Assembly: GCA_033182465.1 (NCBI GenBank)
Contig: CP137325.1
Span: forward strand, 1,674,001-1,738,000
DNA length: 64,000 nt
Direction of reading: 5' to 3'
Source: Sanghuangporus weigelae
Lineage: Eukaryota > Basidiomycota > Agaricomycetes > Hymenochaetales > Hymenochaetaceae
A program made the position numbers and the translations under genes. The notes beneath the pieces were generated by a model that made no database searches, was not told the DNA's origin, and was given only the letters and a program-made list of their open reading frames with translations. Shown piece by piece: positions 1 to 12,212 of this stretch (position 1 is the stretch's first letter; every line of letters begins with the position of its first letter).

Positions 1-893
1 TACCTCGGACACATCATCAGCAACGGTGGAGTTCGTATGGACCCAAAGAAGACGGTTGCAGTACAAGAATGGCCAACTCCGAGAAACGTCCATGAGTTAC
101 AACAATTCCTTGGTCTAGGCAATTGGTTACGTCATTTCGTCAAGGACTACAGTTCGGTCATCAAACCACTCACGACTCTGATGGGTAAGGTGGAATGAAA
201 GTGGGGAGAGGAGGAACAACGGGCGTTCAAGAAGTTGAAGGAGCGGTTGAGTAGTCCCCTGGTGTTAGCAATCCCGAACAATGACAACCCTTTCTGTGTT
301 GAAGCTGACACATCAGACTTTGCAACAGGTGGCGTACTCCTCCAGAAACAGGAAGGTAAATGGAAGGTTATTGCGTACCGATCGTCGATGCTGTTGGATG
401 CTGAATGGAACTATGAGATCTACAATAAGGAGATGCTTGCTATTGTCCAGGCACTGAAGGAGTGGCATCAGTACCTCCAAGGAGCCAACAAGTCATTTGA
501 GGTATAGACTGATCACGCGAACTTGACGTACTTCAGGTCTCTACAAAAGTTAAACCGTTGACAAGCGCATTGGCGACTTGACCTAGCAGAGTTTGACTTC
601 TCGCTCGTACATAAGCCTGGGAAGACGTTAGGAAAAGCTGACTTATTGTTGCATTGGGCAGATTACGACAAGGGTGAGTATGACAACGAGGGCGTGACAT
701 TCATTAAGGACAAATGGTTGGTCAGAGGGACAGTAAAGACATCGAGGGATGCGCTTGTTGCAAGATCAGAGAGGCACAAGAGAAGTTAGATGCGAAGGAC
801 AGACCATTGAACTTAGTGTTCAAGGATAGCCTGTGGAGGAAAGAGGTGACAGTCAAGCTGTCAGGGGCAATGACAAAGAGGTTCTGGAACGTT
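1..893 (+). pseudogene. Ty3/gypsy pol fragment: end of reverse transcriptase and RNase H
   Basis: The window opens inside a gypsy pol frame. Translation shows the RT/RNase H junction (YLGHII, then a FRRF-type region around 110-180) and an RNase H core with FCVEADTSD near 295-320, followed by KEMLAIV and the TDHANLTYF motif near 507-530. The frame is broken by stops near 196 (VE*KWGE), 505 (before TDHANL) and 559 (LNR*QAHW), each one transition away from the expected W, Q or R codon. At 649-657 three successive codons read L-H-W where gypsy elements have S-R-R. It continues at 2215 after the LTR-A insertion. Inactive; homology is certain, family name not assigned. Confidence 0.93.
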
Positions 894-2214
894 GAAACTC
901 CTTGGAACTGTCTGTTAGCAGAGGAGTGTCGCAGTTCTGTTGGGGGCTGTTCTGTAAGATTGAGACGAATGGAATAGCAGAAGGGTGACTATAGGCCAAA
1001 GCTGGGGTGATTCCGAAGGGTTGAGCTAGGTTCCGAAGCGGTTTCGGAGGGGATGAGTGAGTTGAGATTGAAGGCTGCTGAAAGCATGCGAGGGTGGGGA
1101 TTTGAGCGGAGAAAAGAAGCTGAGAAGCAAGCGGGAGAAGTCGAGGCGAGGGGGATCAGCGGTGGCGATACGATGGTACAAACAATGTCCTCACAGGTAA
1201 CCCTTCGATGGATTCGAACCCTGGGGAGTAATGACGATGAGACGAAGCTTGGGACAAATATTTCCGAAGCTTAGAACGAAGCTAGAGTGATCCTACGAGG
1301 ATCCGATACGATGCGACGGGATGCAATGAAACGCGAGGTGTTGCGCAGCATAACGATGTGATACAACGCGGAACAGAGCGGGGGGGGGACGAGAGTTGAA
1401 TAAGGGGACCAGTAAGTTGCGGGTAGAGACTCTAACAGCAATGCGAGTCGAACTGAGCACACTGATCTCGGAACACGACTGCTAGGCAGGGGTCTCGGGA
1501 CGAATGTAACAGAACTATCGTATATTTGATAGAGACAAGAGTGGCAAAGTGAGTACAGTGAGAGTCGAGGTGTTTTGACTGTAGCAAGGAGAGAAGACGA
1601 GTAGGACTAGAACTGGGCTTTCGGGTCCAGACTTGACTCCTGTACTGATTTGTGAGCCAGACTCAACTCCCCTACACAAATAGATCGTCTATTTATAACA
1701 TTGTCCATCCTGAGCCTTCGAAGCATCAGGGACCATAAACGAAGAGAAGTCGGAAGGCATATCTCAAAGGGGAGCATGGAGAACAAAAGATGAGGTGGAC
1801 ATATCTGGAAAGTGGCAAGCACATAGATCATGGGGCATAAAACAAAATATGAGCGCATATAGAACATAGAGGGGAGAAGTCGGAGCGCATTGCATCGGAT
1901 CAAAGCTTGGGAGGCGTCGGGCGTCGGTCCTGAGTCTCACAATTCAAATCTTGGGCTTGGGACTGATAAGACAAGTCGGTTGAGCCTTCCTTTGTGGAGT
2001 TGACTGGGTGGCTCAGGCGTCTGATCTGCTATCCTTGAGCGATTTCCAACGTCGTAAGTTTTTCCCTGGCGGTAGTCCAATGCGTGAGGCTGTAATAGAT
2101 CGCTCCGCTTCGAATCATGTCGATCCGCGCCGGATTAAACTGTTACGACGCGGAACATAGCGGAATGTGTGTCACGTGCGTGATTTCGGACCTAGCGCGT
2201 CGTTGCTTCTTACA
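894..2214 (-). repeat. Solo LTR, family A, copy 1 (in gypsy pol)
   Basis: A 1321-bp block starts TGAAACTCC and ends CTTCTTACA. It closely matches 48065-49382 and, in pieces, 13996-14278, 26575-27323 and 28311-28483. It splits one gypsy reading frame: RNase H on the left, the integrase zinc finger (YIPN...) on the right. Flanks are ACGT (left) and ACAT (right), a 4-bp target duplication with one CpG transition. A TATA-like ttataaatag is found on the reverse strand near 1690, and the reverse-strand terminus GGAGTTTCA matches the end of LTR-C, so the LTR is probably oriented minus. No internal coding region is present, so it is read as a solo LTR. Confidence 0.85.
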
Positions 2215-2365
2215 ACATCTTCGTACCAATGAGCGCCAGAGAAGTGGTGATGAGGAAATGTCACGACTCGACATTAGCCGGACACCCAGGAGCAAACAAG
2301 ACAATAGCAATGATAAGCCAAAGTTTCTGGTAGCCTAACGTATACATCAATGGTCGGAACTACAT
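2215..2365 (+). pseudogene. Ty3/gypsy pol fragment: integrase zinc finger
   Basis: This 151-bp fragment continues the frame interrupted at 893. It encodes the HHCC integrase zinc-binding region (CHDSTLAGHPGANKT, then a FW-P motif) with a TGG-to-TAG stop near 2333. The second CxxC of the same finger (CDCC) lies at about 3820-3830, beyond the LTR-C insertion, so the zinc finger itself is cut by the second LTR. Confidence 0.85.
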
Positions 2366-3808
2366 TGAAGAGTAAGACTAAAGCTTGGGAGCGTACAAAG
2401 TCGTTACGACCAGTTCCGCGGTGTTCCGACTGGTTTTGCTGGAGCGAGTGGACTTAGCAAGAACGCCATAGTCTAAATGGCACGTGCACCGTTCTATGAT
2501 CGGCCATCATATCAGACGCGGTGGAAGAATCACGCAACGATCCTACACGCGTCAATCACAAGTCTCCGGATCCCGGATCCGTACTCCTGACAAAGAGATT
2601 TGACCCTGCAGTGTTGCCCACAGTCCCTCTCCCATTCAAAATGTTACAGATTTGCCCTGTAAGGCTAGCCGAGGTCTTTCCAAGTCCTTTCCCCAAGTTC
2701 TGACTTGTTCCGCTCAAAGACACCCGGTTCCGAAGGCTTTGCTTATGATCTCACCTTTCTATATGCGTCCCTTTTATTTCTTTATGCTCTCGTTCTGACC
2801 ATGCTTAGTATTGTTTCTTTCTACTTTATGTGTCCCTTAACCATTCATATGCACCCCTCTCCTTTGTAGATAGTGATATGTGTTCCTCTTTTTCTTATGA
2901 CTTATGTTCTCTGACCAATGGGAGGCTCAGCATTGGACGTTTAGTATAAATATAGCATGACTCTCGTAGTGAGGGAGGGAGCTTAGTGGGAGCTGGGAGT
3001 TCTCACATTGTCTCAAGTCCCCCAGCTTCGAGTTCTACTTGTTCGTAGTGGATACTCTCGTCTCTAAAGTCTAATTTACGATATTTCGTGTTCTGCACAG
3101 TCAATCGGTAATCTCTCTTCGCAGCAGAGCCGTTCGTACATTTGTACAGTTCGCCATATTTGTATAAAGGACTCCTCTTGCCTCTATCATCCGTATCGAA
3201 ACCTCCTCACATGTTCCAATCTGTTTCGCTGGTTTCGCTCATAACCCCGTTACCTAGAGGGCCACATGCTTTCGGTCTTGCAAGACCTTCCCCCCTCCAC
3301 TGTCGTCGGAAAAGGACACCATATCATCCCTTTCTATCACCGTACAGTCCCTCCGTCCATCGTATCGTGTTTCGAATTGTTACGCCATGTTCCGACACTT
3401 TAGACTACGAGTGAGATCAGCTTCCGTAGCTTCCCAGTGTGTTAGCACAGTCAATTAGGTCACGTTCGAGTTGGTGGTTCGACTAGCGTAGCATTAGATA
3501 GATTAGTTCTCATGCCTTGTGTTAGTCGGCTTTAGTCCAGAGCTCGCAGTTGAGCCGGAGAGTTGATTTAGCCTTCGCACTGCCACCATCAATCTCGGGA
3601 GAAGCCCATCCTCGGAATCATTCCTCGAGTGCTTCCCATACACTCCTCAGCCCTCTTACAACCCTTCCTTCGTATATTCCCTTATCCCTTCATTTCCTCT
3701 TGCCTTTGGTCTAGGTGTAACTCTCTGCTGACTACTCAAAGGTATTCTAGGGCAGCCCCTCAAACTTTATATTCCCTGTCCGGTATCAGAACGCCCACAG
3801 GAGTTTCA
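2366..3808 (+). repeat. Solo LTR, family C, copy 1 (in gypsy integrase)
   Basis: A 1443-bp block begins TGAAGAGTAAGAC and ends GGAGTTTCA. It is repeated at 29972-33042, where another LTR interrupts it. It sits inside the integrase zinc finger; flanks ACAT and ACGT form a 4-bp duplication differing by one CpG transition. A TATA-like tataaatatagc lies near 2945 on the plus strand, so the LTR is oriented plus. Short frames inside it show no recognisable protein. Confidence 0.85.
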
Positions 3809-4983
3809 ACGTGCGGGGGTGTGATTGTTGTCAACAAACAAAAGCCCTGAGAGTGACAAGGGCAAAGGTTTTGCACCCTAACGAGGTGCCAGAGGTGCCA
3901 TGGCAAATTGTCACAGTCGACCTGATCAGAGAGCTACCAGAGTCGAATGGGTTCAATGCCATATGTGTAGTGGATGATCGTTTTAGCAAACAGATCCACG
4001 CAATCCCGACAACGACAAAGCTGATGGCAGAAGGCATGGCAAAGATCTATCGAGATCAGGTTTTTCATTTACATGGATTACCTCGAAAGATTATCCATGA
4101 CTGAGGCATACAATTCGACGCAAAGATGATGAAGGAGTTGCATAAGCTTCTTCACATTGAAGGCAACCCGTCGATAGCGTATCACCCTCAGACAGATGGG
4201 CAAACGGAGCGTGTCAATCAGGAACTCAAACAGTTCTTATGCTTATATGTCAACCATCGTCAGACGGACTGGGCAGACTGGCTAGCACTGGCAGAGTTCG
4301 CATACAACAATTGCTAACACTCGGCGATGAAGTTGTCTCCTTTCTTTGTTAATACCGGTGTGCACCCGATGGGTTTCACGAATGTTGGAATGTCTTCAGC
4401 AAATCTGTCAGCAGGAGAGTTTGCTAAGCATGTCAAAGACATACATGAGCTCGCTCAAACCAACCTGGTTAAAGCGAACAATGATATGAAACACTTCTAC
4501 GATTGTCACGCTGGAAAGTCGGTAGAATACGAAGCTGGTAGCAAGGTTTTCCTCAATGGACGAAACATAAAAACAATATGTCCGACGAAGAAGATGGATG
4601 ACAAATGGTTTGGTCCGTTTGAGATCGCCGAGAAGGTTGGCGCGAGCACATATCAACTTAAATTGCCTCGCACATGGAGACAAGTACACCCCGTCTTCAA
4701 TGAAATCTTGCTCAAACCTGCCATCAAACCGTCCTTCAAATCGCAGAAGAGACCACCGCCACCGCCACCAATCATTGTCGATGAAGAAGAAGAATACGAG
4801 GTCGAAGAAATACTCAACTCTCGTCTTCACCGAGGGAAACTGCAATATCACGTCAAATGGGTTGGATATGATGAAGCGACTTGGCAGCCGCAAGCAGATG
4901 TTGGTGATAATGCGAAGGAAGCCGTCAACGAATTCTATCGCAAACATCCAGGGGCACCAAGGAAGTTAATGATCCCTCGATAG
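3809..4983 (+). pseudogene. Ty3/gypsy pol fragment: integrase core, C-terminus and chromodomain
   Basis: The fragment continues the element split at 2214 and 2365. Visible are CDCCQQTK (end of the zinc finger), the integrase catalytic region (TVDLI..., IIHD, AYHPQTDGQTERVNQE), a GPFEI/HPVFN C-terminal block, and a chromodomain at about 4795-4960 (YEVEEILNSR, YHVKWVGYD, ATWQP). Stops at about 4102 (HD*GIQF, expected CGA) and 4315 (NNC*HSA) are C-to-T changes. The chromodomain places the element in the chromoviruses. The terminal frame 4327-4983 is still open for 218 codons. Confidence 0.92.
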
Positions 4984-5064
4984 AATCTCCATGCACTCTA
5001 CAAGTTCACGTTGTTGGAAGGCTTATGTGGTTGGTTGGAACGCCCAACCTTGAGGGAGGGGTGA

Positions 5065-5440
5065 TGTTAGGACTCGAACATTTTCCTTTTCTTTTCTTAT
5101 GTCATCAACATTTATTTCATTATTCTTTTACATTACTCATCCATTTTTACTAATCCTGTTCACTCCGTCATGGCTTATTCATCTTCAGTCATCAGCCATG
5201 ACTAAATCTGTTCCTTCTGACTAAGACACTCACTAATCACTCCACTCCTTCATCATGTGATTCCTTATTAGAGTAGACCTTTCACACGCTCGAAGTCTAT
5301 ATAAGTAGATAGTTTGACTCTTTTGATTCCTTGTCTTACTATTCTACTTACCTTCACTTCGACATAGGTACCTACTCTCTGTACTAATAGTTTATTGAAT
5401 TCTACTTACCTTCACTTCGACATAGCGTGCATCTAGCCTG
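5065..5440 (+). repeat. Probable 3' LTR of the gypsy element at 1-4983
   Basis: A purine-rich tract (gagggagggg, about 5052-5062) precedes TGTTAGGACTCGAACA, the usual polypurine tract followed by a TG-starting LTR. A TATA-like tctatataag lies near 5298. A 24-bp segment near 5343-5366 is repeated near 5402-5425. The right end cannot be fixed because the 5' LTR is outside the window; it lies between about 5425 and 5483, where LTR-B begins. Confidence 0.6.
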
Positions 5441-5483
5441 GCAACTCATGTTTAGAATGTTGTTTGTTGTTTGTGTTGGCCGC

Positions 5484-6477
5484 TGAAACGTGCTTGCCGG
5501 CTCTGAAGGCCAACTAGCAGTCTGAAGGTCTGAGTTTGACCTCTGGGGGTCAACCAGATGTGTACTATGTAAGAGGGAGTGTCTATAATGTGAGGAGTGT
5601 GTGCAGGTGTCGAGGGGAATGGCTGGGAGAAGGGGGAAACAAAATACAAAAGGGTGCCGTGTCGGAAATGTAAACTGAGCCACCTAACTTGAGGTCAAAA
5701 ACTAGCTAACTGAGTCGATGATGTAAAACAAGGAATCAAAAATACTCGTCGACACGATCCTATCGGATCAAGAATCACAATGAACAGATAAGAAATGGGG
5801 GAGATACAGACTGAACAAGGTATCGGAAAACTATCGTAAAAGCGGAACTCGTTGCAACAAAGCGGAACGAAGCGGAACACTCTGATGAAAACAATCGAAG
5901 ATGGGGAACGATGAGACGATTCGAACGAATGCTGGACTGAGATGATCGGTGGAGAACTGATGGAGCTAGAGCAAAATTGATGGTCTGCTGGACTGGGCTG
6001 TATGCACAACTGGTGCAACTGTCGGAACTGGACTGGAACTCGAGGGAACAAACTGAGACGAAGCTGGGAGACTAGGGAACTTGACTGGAGATGATAGGTA
6101 TCAAAACTGGGGCGTTCTGGGGCTCCCCCTTTTCATTAGAGCGGCACAGGAGGCTTATATACAGTAGTGAGCCACCTGCGATAAAAGCTCGCGATAAAGG
6201 CTTGGAACATGAATTAGGGAGATAAATAAGGAAAGAAACCAAATAGAATGTAAATATGGACATCCAACCAAGTCATCAGCAGCACAGCCTGTCGTCTGAA
6301 AGGGGTAGACAAGGCTGGATGGAGGGGAACATAAGGCTGCTGAACCGTAAATGCACAACCTACTGATCCACACTGCAGATCCTTCCACATATGGTCATGG
6401 TCAATCGTTCTGATGATCGGCATGTCAGATTGTCCAAATAGAGCAGATCTGAGCTCAAATCCATAGGTATCTCTACA
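5484..6477 (-). repeat. Solo LTR-like repeat, family B, copy 1
   Basis: A 994-bp block starts TGAAACGTGC and ends TATCTCTACA, closely matching 27324-28310 over its whole length. TG...CA ends and a reverse-strand TATA-like tatataagcc (near 6150) suggest an LTR oriented minus. Its reverse-strand terminus (...CGTTTCA) resembles the ends of families A and C. I could not find a matching target duplication for this copy. Confidence 0.7.
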
Positions 6478-6927
6478 ACACCTCTTCTTCCCAACTATGC
6501 CTTTGCGGCACCCTCTCTTGATAGTGCCATCACTCTTCTACTTATTGACAGCGCCATCACTCTTCTAGCAATCAGCGATGCCACCCCACTCCCACTTGTC
6601 AATGGTGCCACTGCACTTGTACTAATCAGTGACTCTGTCGCTCTCATACTTATCAGCTGATCCTCTGCCTCACCTCCCACGAGATCCATTATGGTTGAGC
6701 ACATCGCCGGCCTCCACAGCACACTAAGCCATCTGGTGGTACTTCCGGGTCATCTCATCTACTTCATAGGTGTCTCTGGGAGGTCCAGTAGACAAGGTCT
6801 GGTCTTCCCTTTTGTCCCCTCGAACCTTGACATTGCTGGTACCTCCCTGTGGCCAAATGCCGCTGCCTTCAACATTGTCTAGGAGAGTCTGACAGTTCAC
6901 AACACTCAGCCTTACTTGCCCGCTGTG
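6478..6927. other. Unassigned spacer with a degenerate short repeat
   Basis: No gene is supported. Between about 6515 and 6640 a loosely repeated unit containing gccatcactcttcta and cagtgactc-like words recurs several times, which looks like a decayed minisatellite. The remainder has no recognisable feature. Confidence 0.4.
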
Positions 6928-8203
6928 CCCGAGATCAAGTTTTGTGATCACATGACACCGAAACCAAAAAGCAAAAATGCAGAATTGCTGACCCAAATAG
7001 CACAATACTTCTAATTGCTTTAGGGGTGGCTCAGATTTATTTACCAATTGTTCTGAATCATCTTAATGACAAAAAATAGATGCTAACTATAATTATTGAG
7101 TTTTTCTGGTCAGGTAGCCTTGCAAAATATGAGGGCAAAGCACCACTCTCTCATTCATTTGATTGAAGAAAAGGACAGTGAAATAGATACTCTTGGTTCT
7201 CCTGATGACTCTATACTTTAAATCATTCAAATAGCTGAAGAATTCAGAGAGATACAAGAAAGCAAAGTTATGCATATTCAAGTATCTCTCATTTATTCAA
7301 GGTAATCTACCTAATTTGAGCTGTTAATAAGTTATTCAGTCAAAAATCTCCTCTTAATATTAATTATTTTCCATATATGTCAGTCCTGATTTACAATTCT
7401 GTGTTGTGAGGGCTCTGTGCAAGTCGGACATGTTGTGTGGAAAGTGCAACACAATGATCGACACGACTTACAGTCATTAACCGGTCCTTTGAACACCTAT
7501 TACAGATCCACTTTTGTAGCTCACCATGCAGCAATTTTCTCAAAACTGCGTGCATACTCCAATTGTCTACCATGAGATACACCTGCTAATTTTTTTCCCG
7601 GTCATAACATAGACAGGAAAAATTGATATGGCTAATAGAAAATTATAGGTGACTGTCACGTAATACGGCTCCTTTGAACACCGTGTGATATTACAAAATG
7701 CCTAATATCGGCTAATTTGCCAACTTGGCAATAACAACGTTGATCACATTATGTAAAATAAATGGTTTGTGCATCTGTCACATTTTTTGCATGTTTGGCT
7801 TGTATTAATTTACTGAAAGCATATTCCTCCATGAAAATATAAGATAAGACACTCATAATAGAGTGATACTAGCTAATAAACTCAGAATCCACATTGGTTG
7901 ACAGAAAAATGCACAGGACCAATTTGATCAGAGTGAGGTTTACTGGTTTCACATAAATTTGACCAGTGTCTAATTTTTCCTGACCCAACAACTTGCCCGA
8001 TTTACTTAAAAATTTGGATATCAATTCAGATATACACTTTGCATCTTCAACATTTTTCTTGTGGTGAGGGATGAAGAATTGAGTGAGAAAACGTAAGGTG
8101 TTTAAAGGAATGGTACTGTTTAAAGGACCGGTTAATGACTGTACTAAATTTGGGTAGATTTCAAACTCCGATTGGGCACGCAATCTACATAGTAGGCCGT
8201 GCC
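6928..8203 (+). repeat. Dispersed repeat E, copy 1 (interrupted by a MITE)
   Basis: The segments 6928-7470 and 8142-8203 match the reverse complement of 33803-34426, from cccgagat at the left to the tctacatag/ttacatag region at the right. Both copies keep a related reading frame (minus strand 7093-7281 here), with shared words such as NFAFLYLS, SYLNDLKYRVIRRT and VLFFNQMNE. The repeat class is unknown: I saw no LTR or TIR ends. The MITE at 7471-8141 sits inside this copy and is absent from the other. Confidence 0.6.
7471..8141. mobile_element. MITE with TA target duplication
   Basis: The 671-bp element has terminal inverted repeats beginning CAGTCATTAACCGGTCCTTT on the left and its near-perfect inverse on the right. 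It is flanked by TA on both sides; the empty site is visible in repeat E copy 2 (gacTTActa). TA duplication and CAGT ends fit a non-autonomous Tc1/mariner/pogo-like element. No transposase frame is present. Confidence 0.75.
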
Positions 8204-8286
8204 ATTTATTGTCTCAAAGCTGACGTCCTGTATTCTCGCGACAACACAACGCTAGACCACCGTTACTTTTCTGAATTTGTCTAGAC

Positions 8287-10928
8287 ATGAAGGAATATCT
8301 CTCTGTCCCCGAAGACGAACTAGAAGATTATGGCCAGAGAATAAATCCGATACTTCGTCGACGCTTGCGGACAAGTATCAGTAAGGTCTCATCCTCATTC
8401 GACGAAACGACCGTATCAACCGCGTTGGTAGTGGCGAGTCTAGCTGTCACTCCTTGGGAAGAAAGGGAGGTCCTCGTGTTTGTCAGGAATACTTCGCATT
8501 GCCTTCACCTGGATCCAGACGAGCTCAGGGACAGCCCCGATCTGGTCGGGTTTTTCGCTTCTCGTGAGATTGCAGAAAGACTAGCAGGCATCCAAGAAGG
8601 CGATCCCGAAGATGATAAAATCATTATTCCACCATGCTTCTGTCCTTTGAGCATTGTTATGACCAGAGATTGCAGGGATGGCGTTCATCAGATTCAAAGC
8701 TACCTGCTGGCGCTCTCAAGACACAGACCTGAATCTTACATTCAGCATGGACTTATCACCAATAGTGGTGGTTTCATGCTAACTGCTTTAGGCCTGGACG
8801 ACCTGCATACATGGAAGAAGATCCCGTGGAGTCACCCCGCCGTCATCCAGAAGCTTTGCTCATGTATTCGACGTATACGGGACGAAGCCTCTAGGATAAT
8901 CCCTTCGGCCGTGCCGAAACTCAAGGACGTCATCAAGATGAACTCACGAGCTATCGGCTTATATTCAGCAGAAGTAAACGACAGACATTTCCGCTTGCTT
9001 CCTATCCACTCACGAGGCGACCGCCGGAAGCCCTTCGTTGCACTAGGTGTTACAGAAGACGGCCGAGACGTGCGCGTATTGAAGTATTCATGGTGTTCAA
9101 AAGGCAATGAAGGCAAAGAGCGAGAATTACTTGAAAGGCTTCGTGATACGCCCGGAGTTGTACATCTTGACGATGAGCTTTCGGTTGACTTCCTCCAGAC
9201 GAACGATACGGACTTGTTCGATGGCGAGACGTGTCGGTCACAAAGTCTTTTTGCGCTGACGACAATCGGCCGTTCGATTTGTAGTTGCGAATCAGTGCTC
9301 GAATTCTTGGAAGCTATGTATGATCTTATTGAAGGTACGTAACAAACATGATTCAGCAACAACTGTACTGACTGTGGTCCTTATTAGTTCTTCGATATGT
9401 TGCGCAAGAGGAGGATATTTTACACAGAGATATCAGCTGGAGCAACATTTTGATACGCACAGAGGAGTTCAGTGGTCAGAATGACATGAAGGAAAGCATT
9501 GCAAGGGCGCACAAGCGACCGAGGAGACAGGACGAACAGGGTATTCCTCATACATATCGCTTCATATCCGACATTTTCAATGAACAAGAGTAAGTGTTTC
9601 ACGATGTTACTTGATGAACTTAGGGATCGAGCCTCCATTCAGCTGGAGAGTACGCGTTGCTCTGACTGACTTCGACCACGCGACCAAGAGAGATAACATG
9701 GATGAGCTGAAGAATGCTACGGTAAGGATTCTTCCCAAAGAAACGGTACTCGTCTGCTTATAGTCTGCCCAGGGTACGCCGATGTTTATGGCGCGCGATG
9801 TTCTGAAGCCCCGCGAATCATCGCTGATGTCCCCAGCTGGACCATACGGCAACCTCAACGTACTGGACGACACAGATCGAAACGTAGCCTACAAGAATCT
9901 CGACGGAAAGTATGTACTGTCCGACGAGAAAGATGCATGGGATGCATTCTTCAGGGAAAAATACAAGGAACTTGAGTGGAGTATTAGACCCGCGAAGAAG
10001 AACGATGCCGAGATCCAGCGTTCTTTCAAGCACGGAGCTGTTCATGACGCCGAGTCCGTCTATTATCTCTGTCTACTGTTCTTCAACCGTATGTGGCTTT
10101 ATGATAAACGGGTCAAGGAACCGGAGGTCGCGGATCTGCAAGCGAAGAGGGGTCATCTATTCGAATATCTGAGGGACAGAAAGGGACACCCTACTGACCT
10201 ACTAGAAGGACTTTCCAGAGAGTGCTTTGACACGGACGAACAGCTCATGCCGTTCTACAATATGCTGGAAAACATGAAGGGGTATCTTCTGGTTGCATGG
10301 TTCAATGTTGCTTCTACCGGCAAAGGGGAACGATACGAATTTCACTTGCACGACTATATGCAAAGACTACTTCTTGAAGAGATATCGAGAATGCGAAACA
10401 ATGGTAATCATCTGCTCATTGAGGAATTTCCACTCTCCATTCGGACGTTTAATGCAAGCGAGGGCCAGTCATTTGCCGATGCTATCGCGGCTTATTTCGT
10501 TGTCTTGTTATCGGGTTCAAACACGAATACTGAGTCCGTAGCATGGGCCGGGGAGAAACGCAAAAGAGAGACAAAAGAAGAAGATCAAATCGCTAGAGTA
10601 GTGAGTGATATTTGTTTCCCTGAACCGTTTTCATATGCTCATAAGGTACGACCCGAGGCCTTAACTGCTAGGCCCAGACGTCACAAGACCACAGACGAAG
10701 TATCGTATGCAGTGCGTAATGCAGGCATAGATTCAACATATGTAGTTTTTGATCCCTCTTTTCACTCGCGGCACAAATACTGATTTCACACTCCAGAAAT
10801 ACGTTTTGCCAGTTGATCGCCCGAGGGAGATGCGCCCGGAAGAGCGGACTAAGCTTCCGGACCCATCTGGGACCTTCTGGGATATTTACTGGTGCAAAAT
10901 TTGGGAAAAGCTATGGTTGACTGCTTGA
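8287..10928 (+). CDS. FunK1-type protein kinase 1
   Basis: Predicted exons are 8287-9334, 9388-9589, 9643-9721, 9773-10699 and 10797-10928. All four introns have GT-AG ends and consistent phases, giving about 795 residues. The N-terminal half is the domain shared by all FunK1 loci here (SPDLVGFF, YLLALSRHRPES, HGL). The kinase lobe follows: RKPFVALGV, VRVLKYSW (putative ATP-binding Lys), GVVHLDDE, LEFLEAMYDL, then LHRDISWSNIL (catalytic HRD and N), VALTDFDHAT (DFD in place of DFG), GTPMFMARDVL, and HGAVHDAESVYYLCLLFFNRMW. The last exon gives VLPVDRPREM and the FWDIYW...W tail seen in every copy. FunK1 kinases are a family expanded in mushroom fungi; substrate unknown. It stands about 30 kb away from the other FunK1 loci. 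Confidence 0.88.
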
Positions 10929-11265
10929 AAGTGTTATAAATAGCTTAATAAAACTCGACTTTGTACCCATCTGTAGTCACATATCTGCGCAGCGAAAGGA
11001 AAAAAATAACACGGCCTTGTAGGTGTAGAGATCATGACGTTTTAGCAAGTCTGAAAAATATTTCATATTGAAGCTGTCCTTTCATCAGTTTCGTATATGC
11101 GTCTTTGCACTGCATGTCTTCAAATTCATTTAGGACATCTTTATGAAAAAGATCAGTTCATTTACAGTCTTTCATACACTTCAGGTACCCCCTTATATAA
11201 GACCTCTTAGGTGGAACTTTCCCTACTATTAATTTGATCTAAAGGTACCCTTCTCTGGCTGTGCA
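10929..11265. other. Downstream region without recognised genes
   Basis: This is the 3' flank of FunK1 gene 1. It is AT-rich, with no open frame of note and no clear repeat. It probably contains the 3' UTR, since a polyA-like aataaaac occurs near 10948. Confidence 0.4.
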
Positions 11266-11268
11266 TCC

Positions 11269-11690
11269 TAGGAATTAGGAATTCCTGGTGCTATTATCAC
11301 CTGACATCCAGGAATTCTTTGCATTATTATCACCTTATATCTATAGGAATTCCTGGTGCTATTATGACCTGACATCTAGGAATTCCTGGTATTATTGTCA
11401 TCTTATATCTAGGAATTCCTGGTGCTATTACGACCTAATGTCTAGGAATTCCTGGTGCTATTACGACCTAACGTCTAGGAATTCCTGGTGCTATTACGAC
11501 CTAATGTCTAGGAATTCCTGGTGCTATTACGACCTAATGTCTAGGAATTCCTGGTGCTATTATGACCTAATGTCTAAGAATTCCTGGTGCTATTACGACC
11601 TAACATCTAGGAATTCCTGGCATTATTATCATCTGACATCTAGGAATTCCTGCCTGGCATTATTATCACCTTACATCATCTATATTCCTT
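11269..11690. repeat. 33-bp minisatellite
   Basis: About a dozen tandem units of 33 bp are present, centred on ggaattcctggtgctatta followed by a cgacctaatgtcta-type half. The central units are nearly identical and the outer ones diverged. Because 33 is a multiple of three, an open frame (11288-11734) runs through it with an 11-residue repeat, NSWCYYDLMSR. That frame has no other sign of being a gene. Confidence 0.9.
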
Positions 11691-11699
11691 CTGGGCTCA

Positions 11700-11850
11700 G
11701 CTCTCGGTCCGGAGTTGCTGGGAGTTGCTGGTGACTCTGTGACAGTGACTTTGGCGACCAGTGACTCTATGACAGTGACTTGGTGACTCCAGTGACTCTG
11801 TGACAGCGACTTTGTGACTCCAGCAACTCCGTGACAGCTTATGTGACATG
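11700..11850. repeat. Second short tandem repeat (gtgactctgtgacag unit)
   Basis: Immediately after the 33-bp array, words of the form gtgactctgtgacagtgact and ggtgactcca recur about four times in roughly 35-40-bp units. They are imperfect. No coding content. Confidence 0.75.
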
Positions 11851-12212
11851 TGACAATTTATATACTTTTTTGTGCAGTACTTTCGTGGGAATATGATGGT
11901 GGCTGTCCGACTTTATGTAATGGCTTAGTTAACCAACAAATCAAGAAATACTTATTTCGCAGTAGATAAAATACAAAAACATGTATATCAGACTGAGTTC
12001 TGCACCAATTTAGATGAAATAAGTACTGCCAGAATGCAAATTTTAAGCAGAATCTGATTTTATATATATTAGCAATATTAGCATAAGATCTGTATGATGA
12101 GTATGTTAGATTTTGAGGTGCCATCCGAGCTTAGGAACTTACTCAGATGCCCAGGGGTATGTCCCAGATAAGAAATAAATATATATTACATGTACTTTCT
12201 GTAGTTACACTC

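Noticed and set aside
4408-4947. 179-codon minus-strand frame
   Set aside because: Antisense shadow of the gypsy integrase and chromodomain frame.
11269-11690. CRISPR array
   Set aside because: The units are contiguous with no unique spacers, so it is a minisatellite.
11288-11734. 148-codon frame with NSWCYYDLMSR repeats
   Set aside because: It is the translation of a 33-bp minisatellite; the flanks add nothing conserved and there is no gene context.
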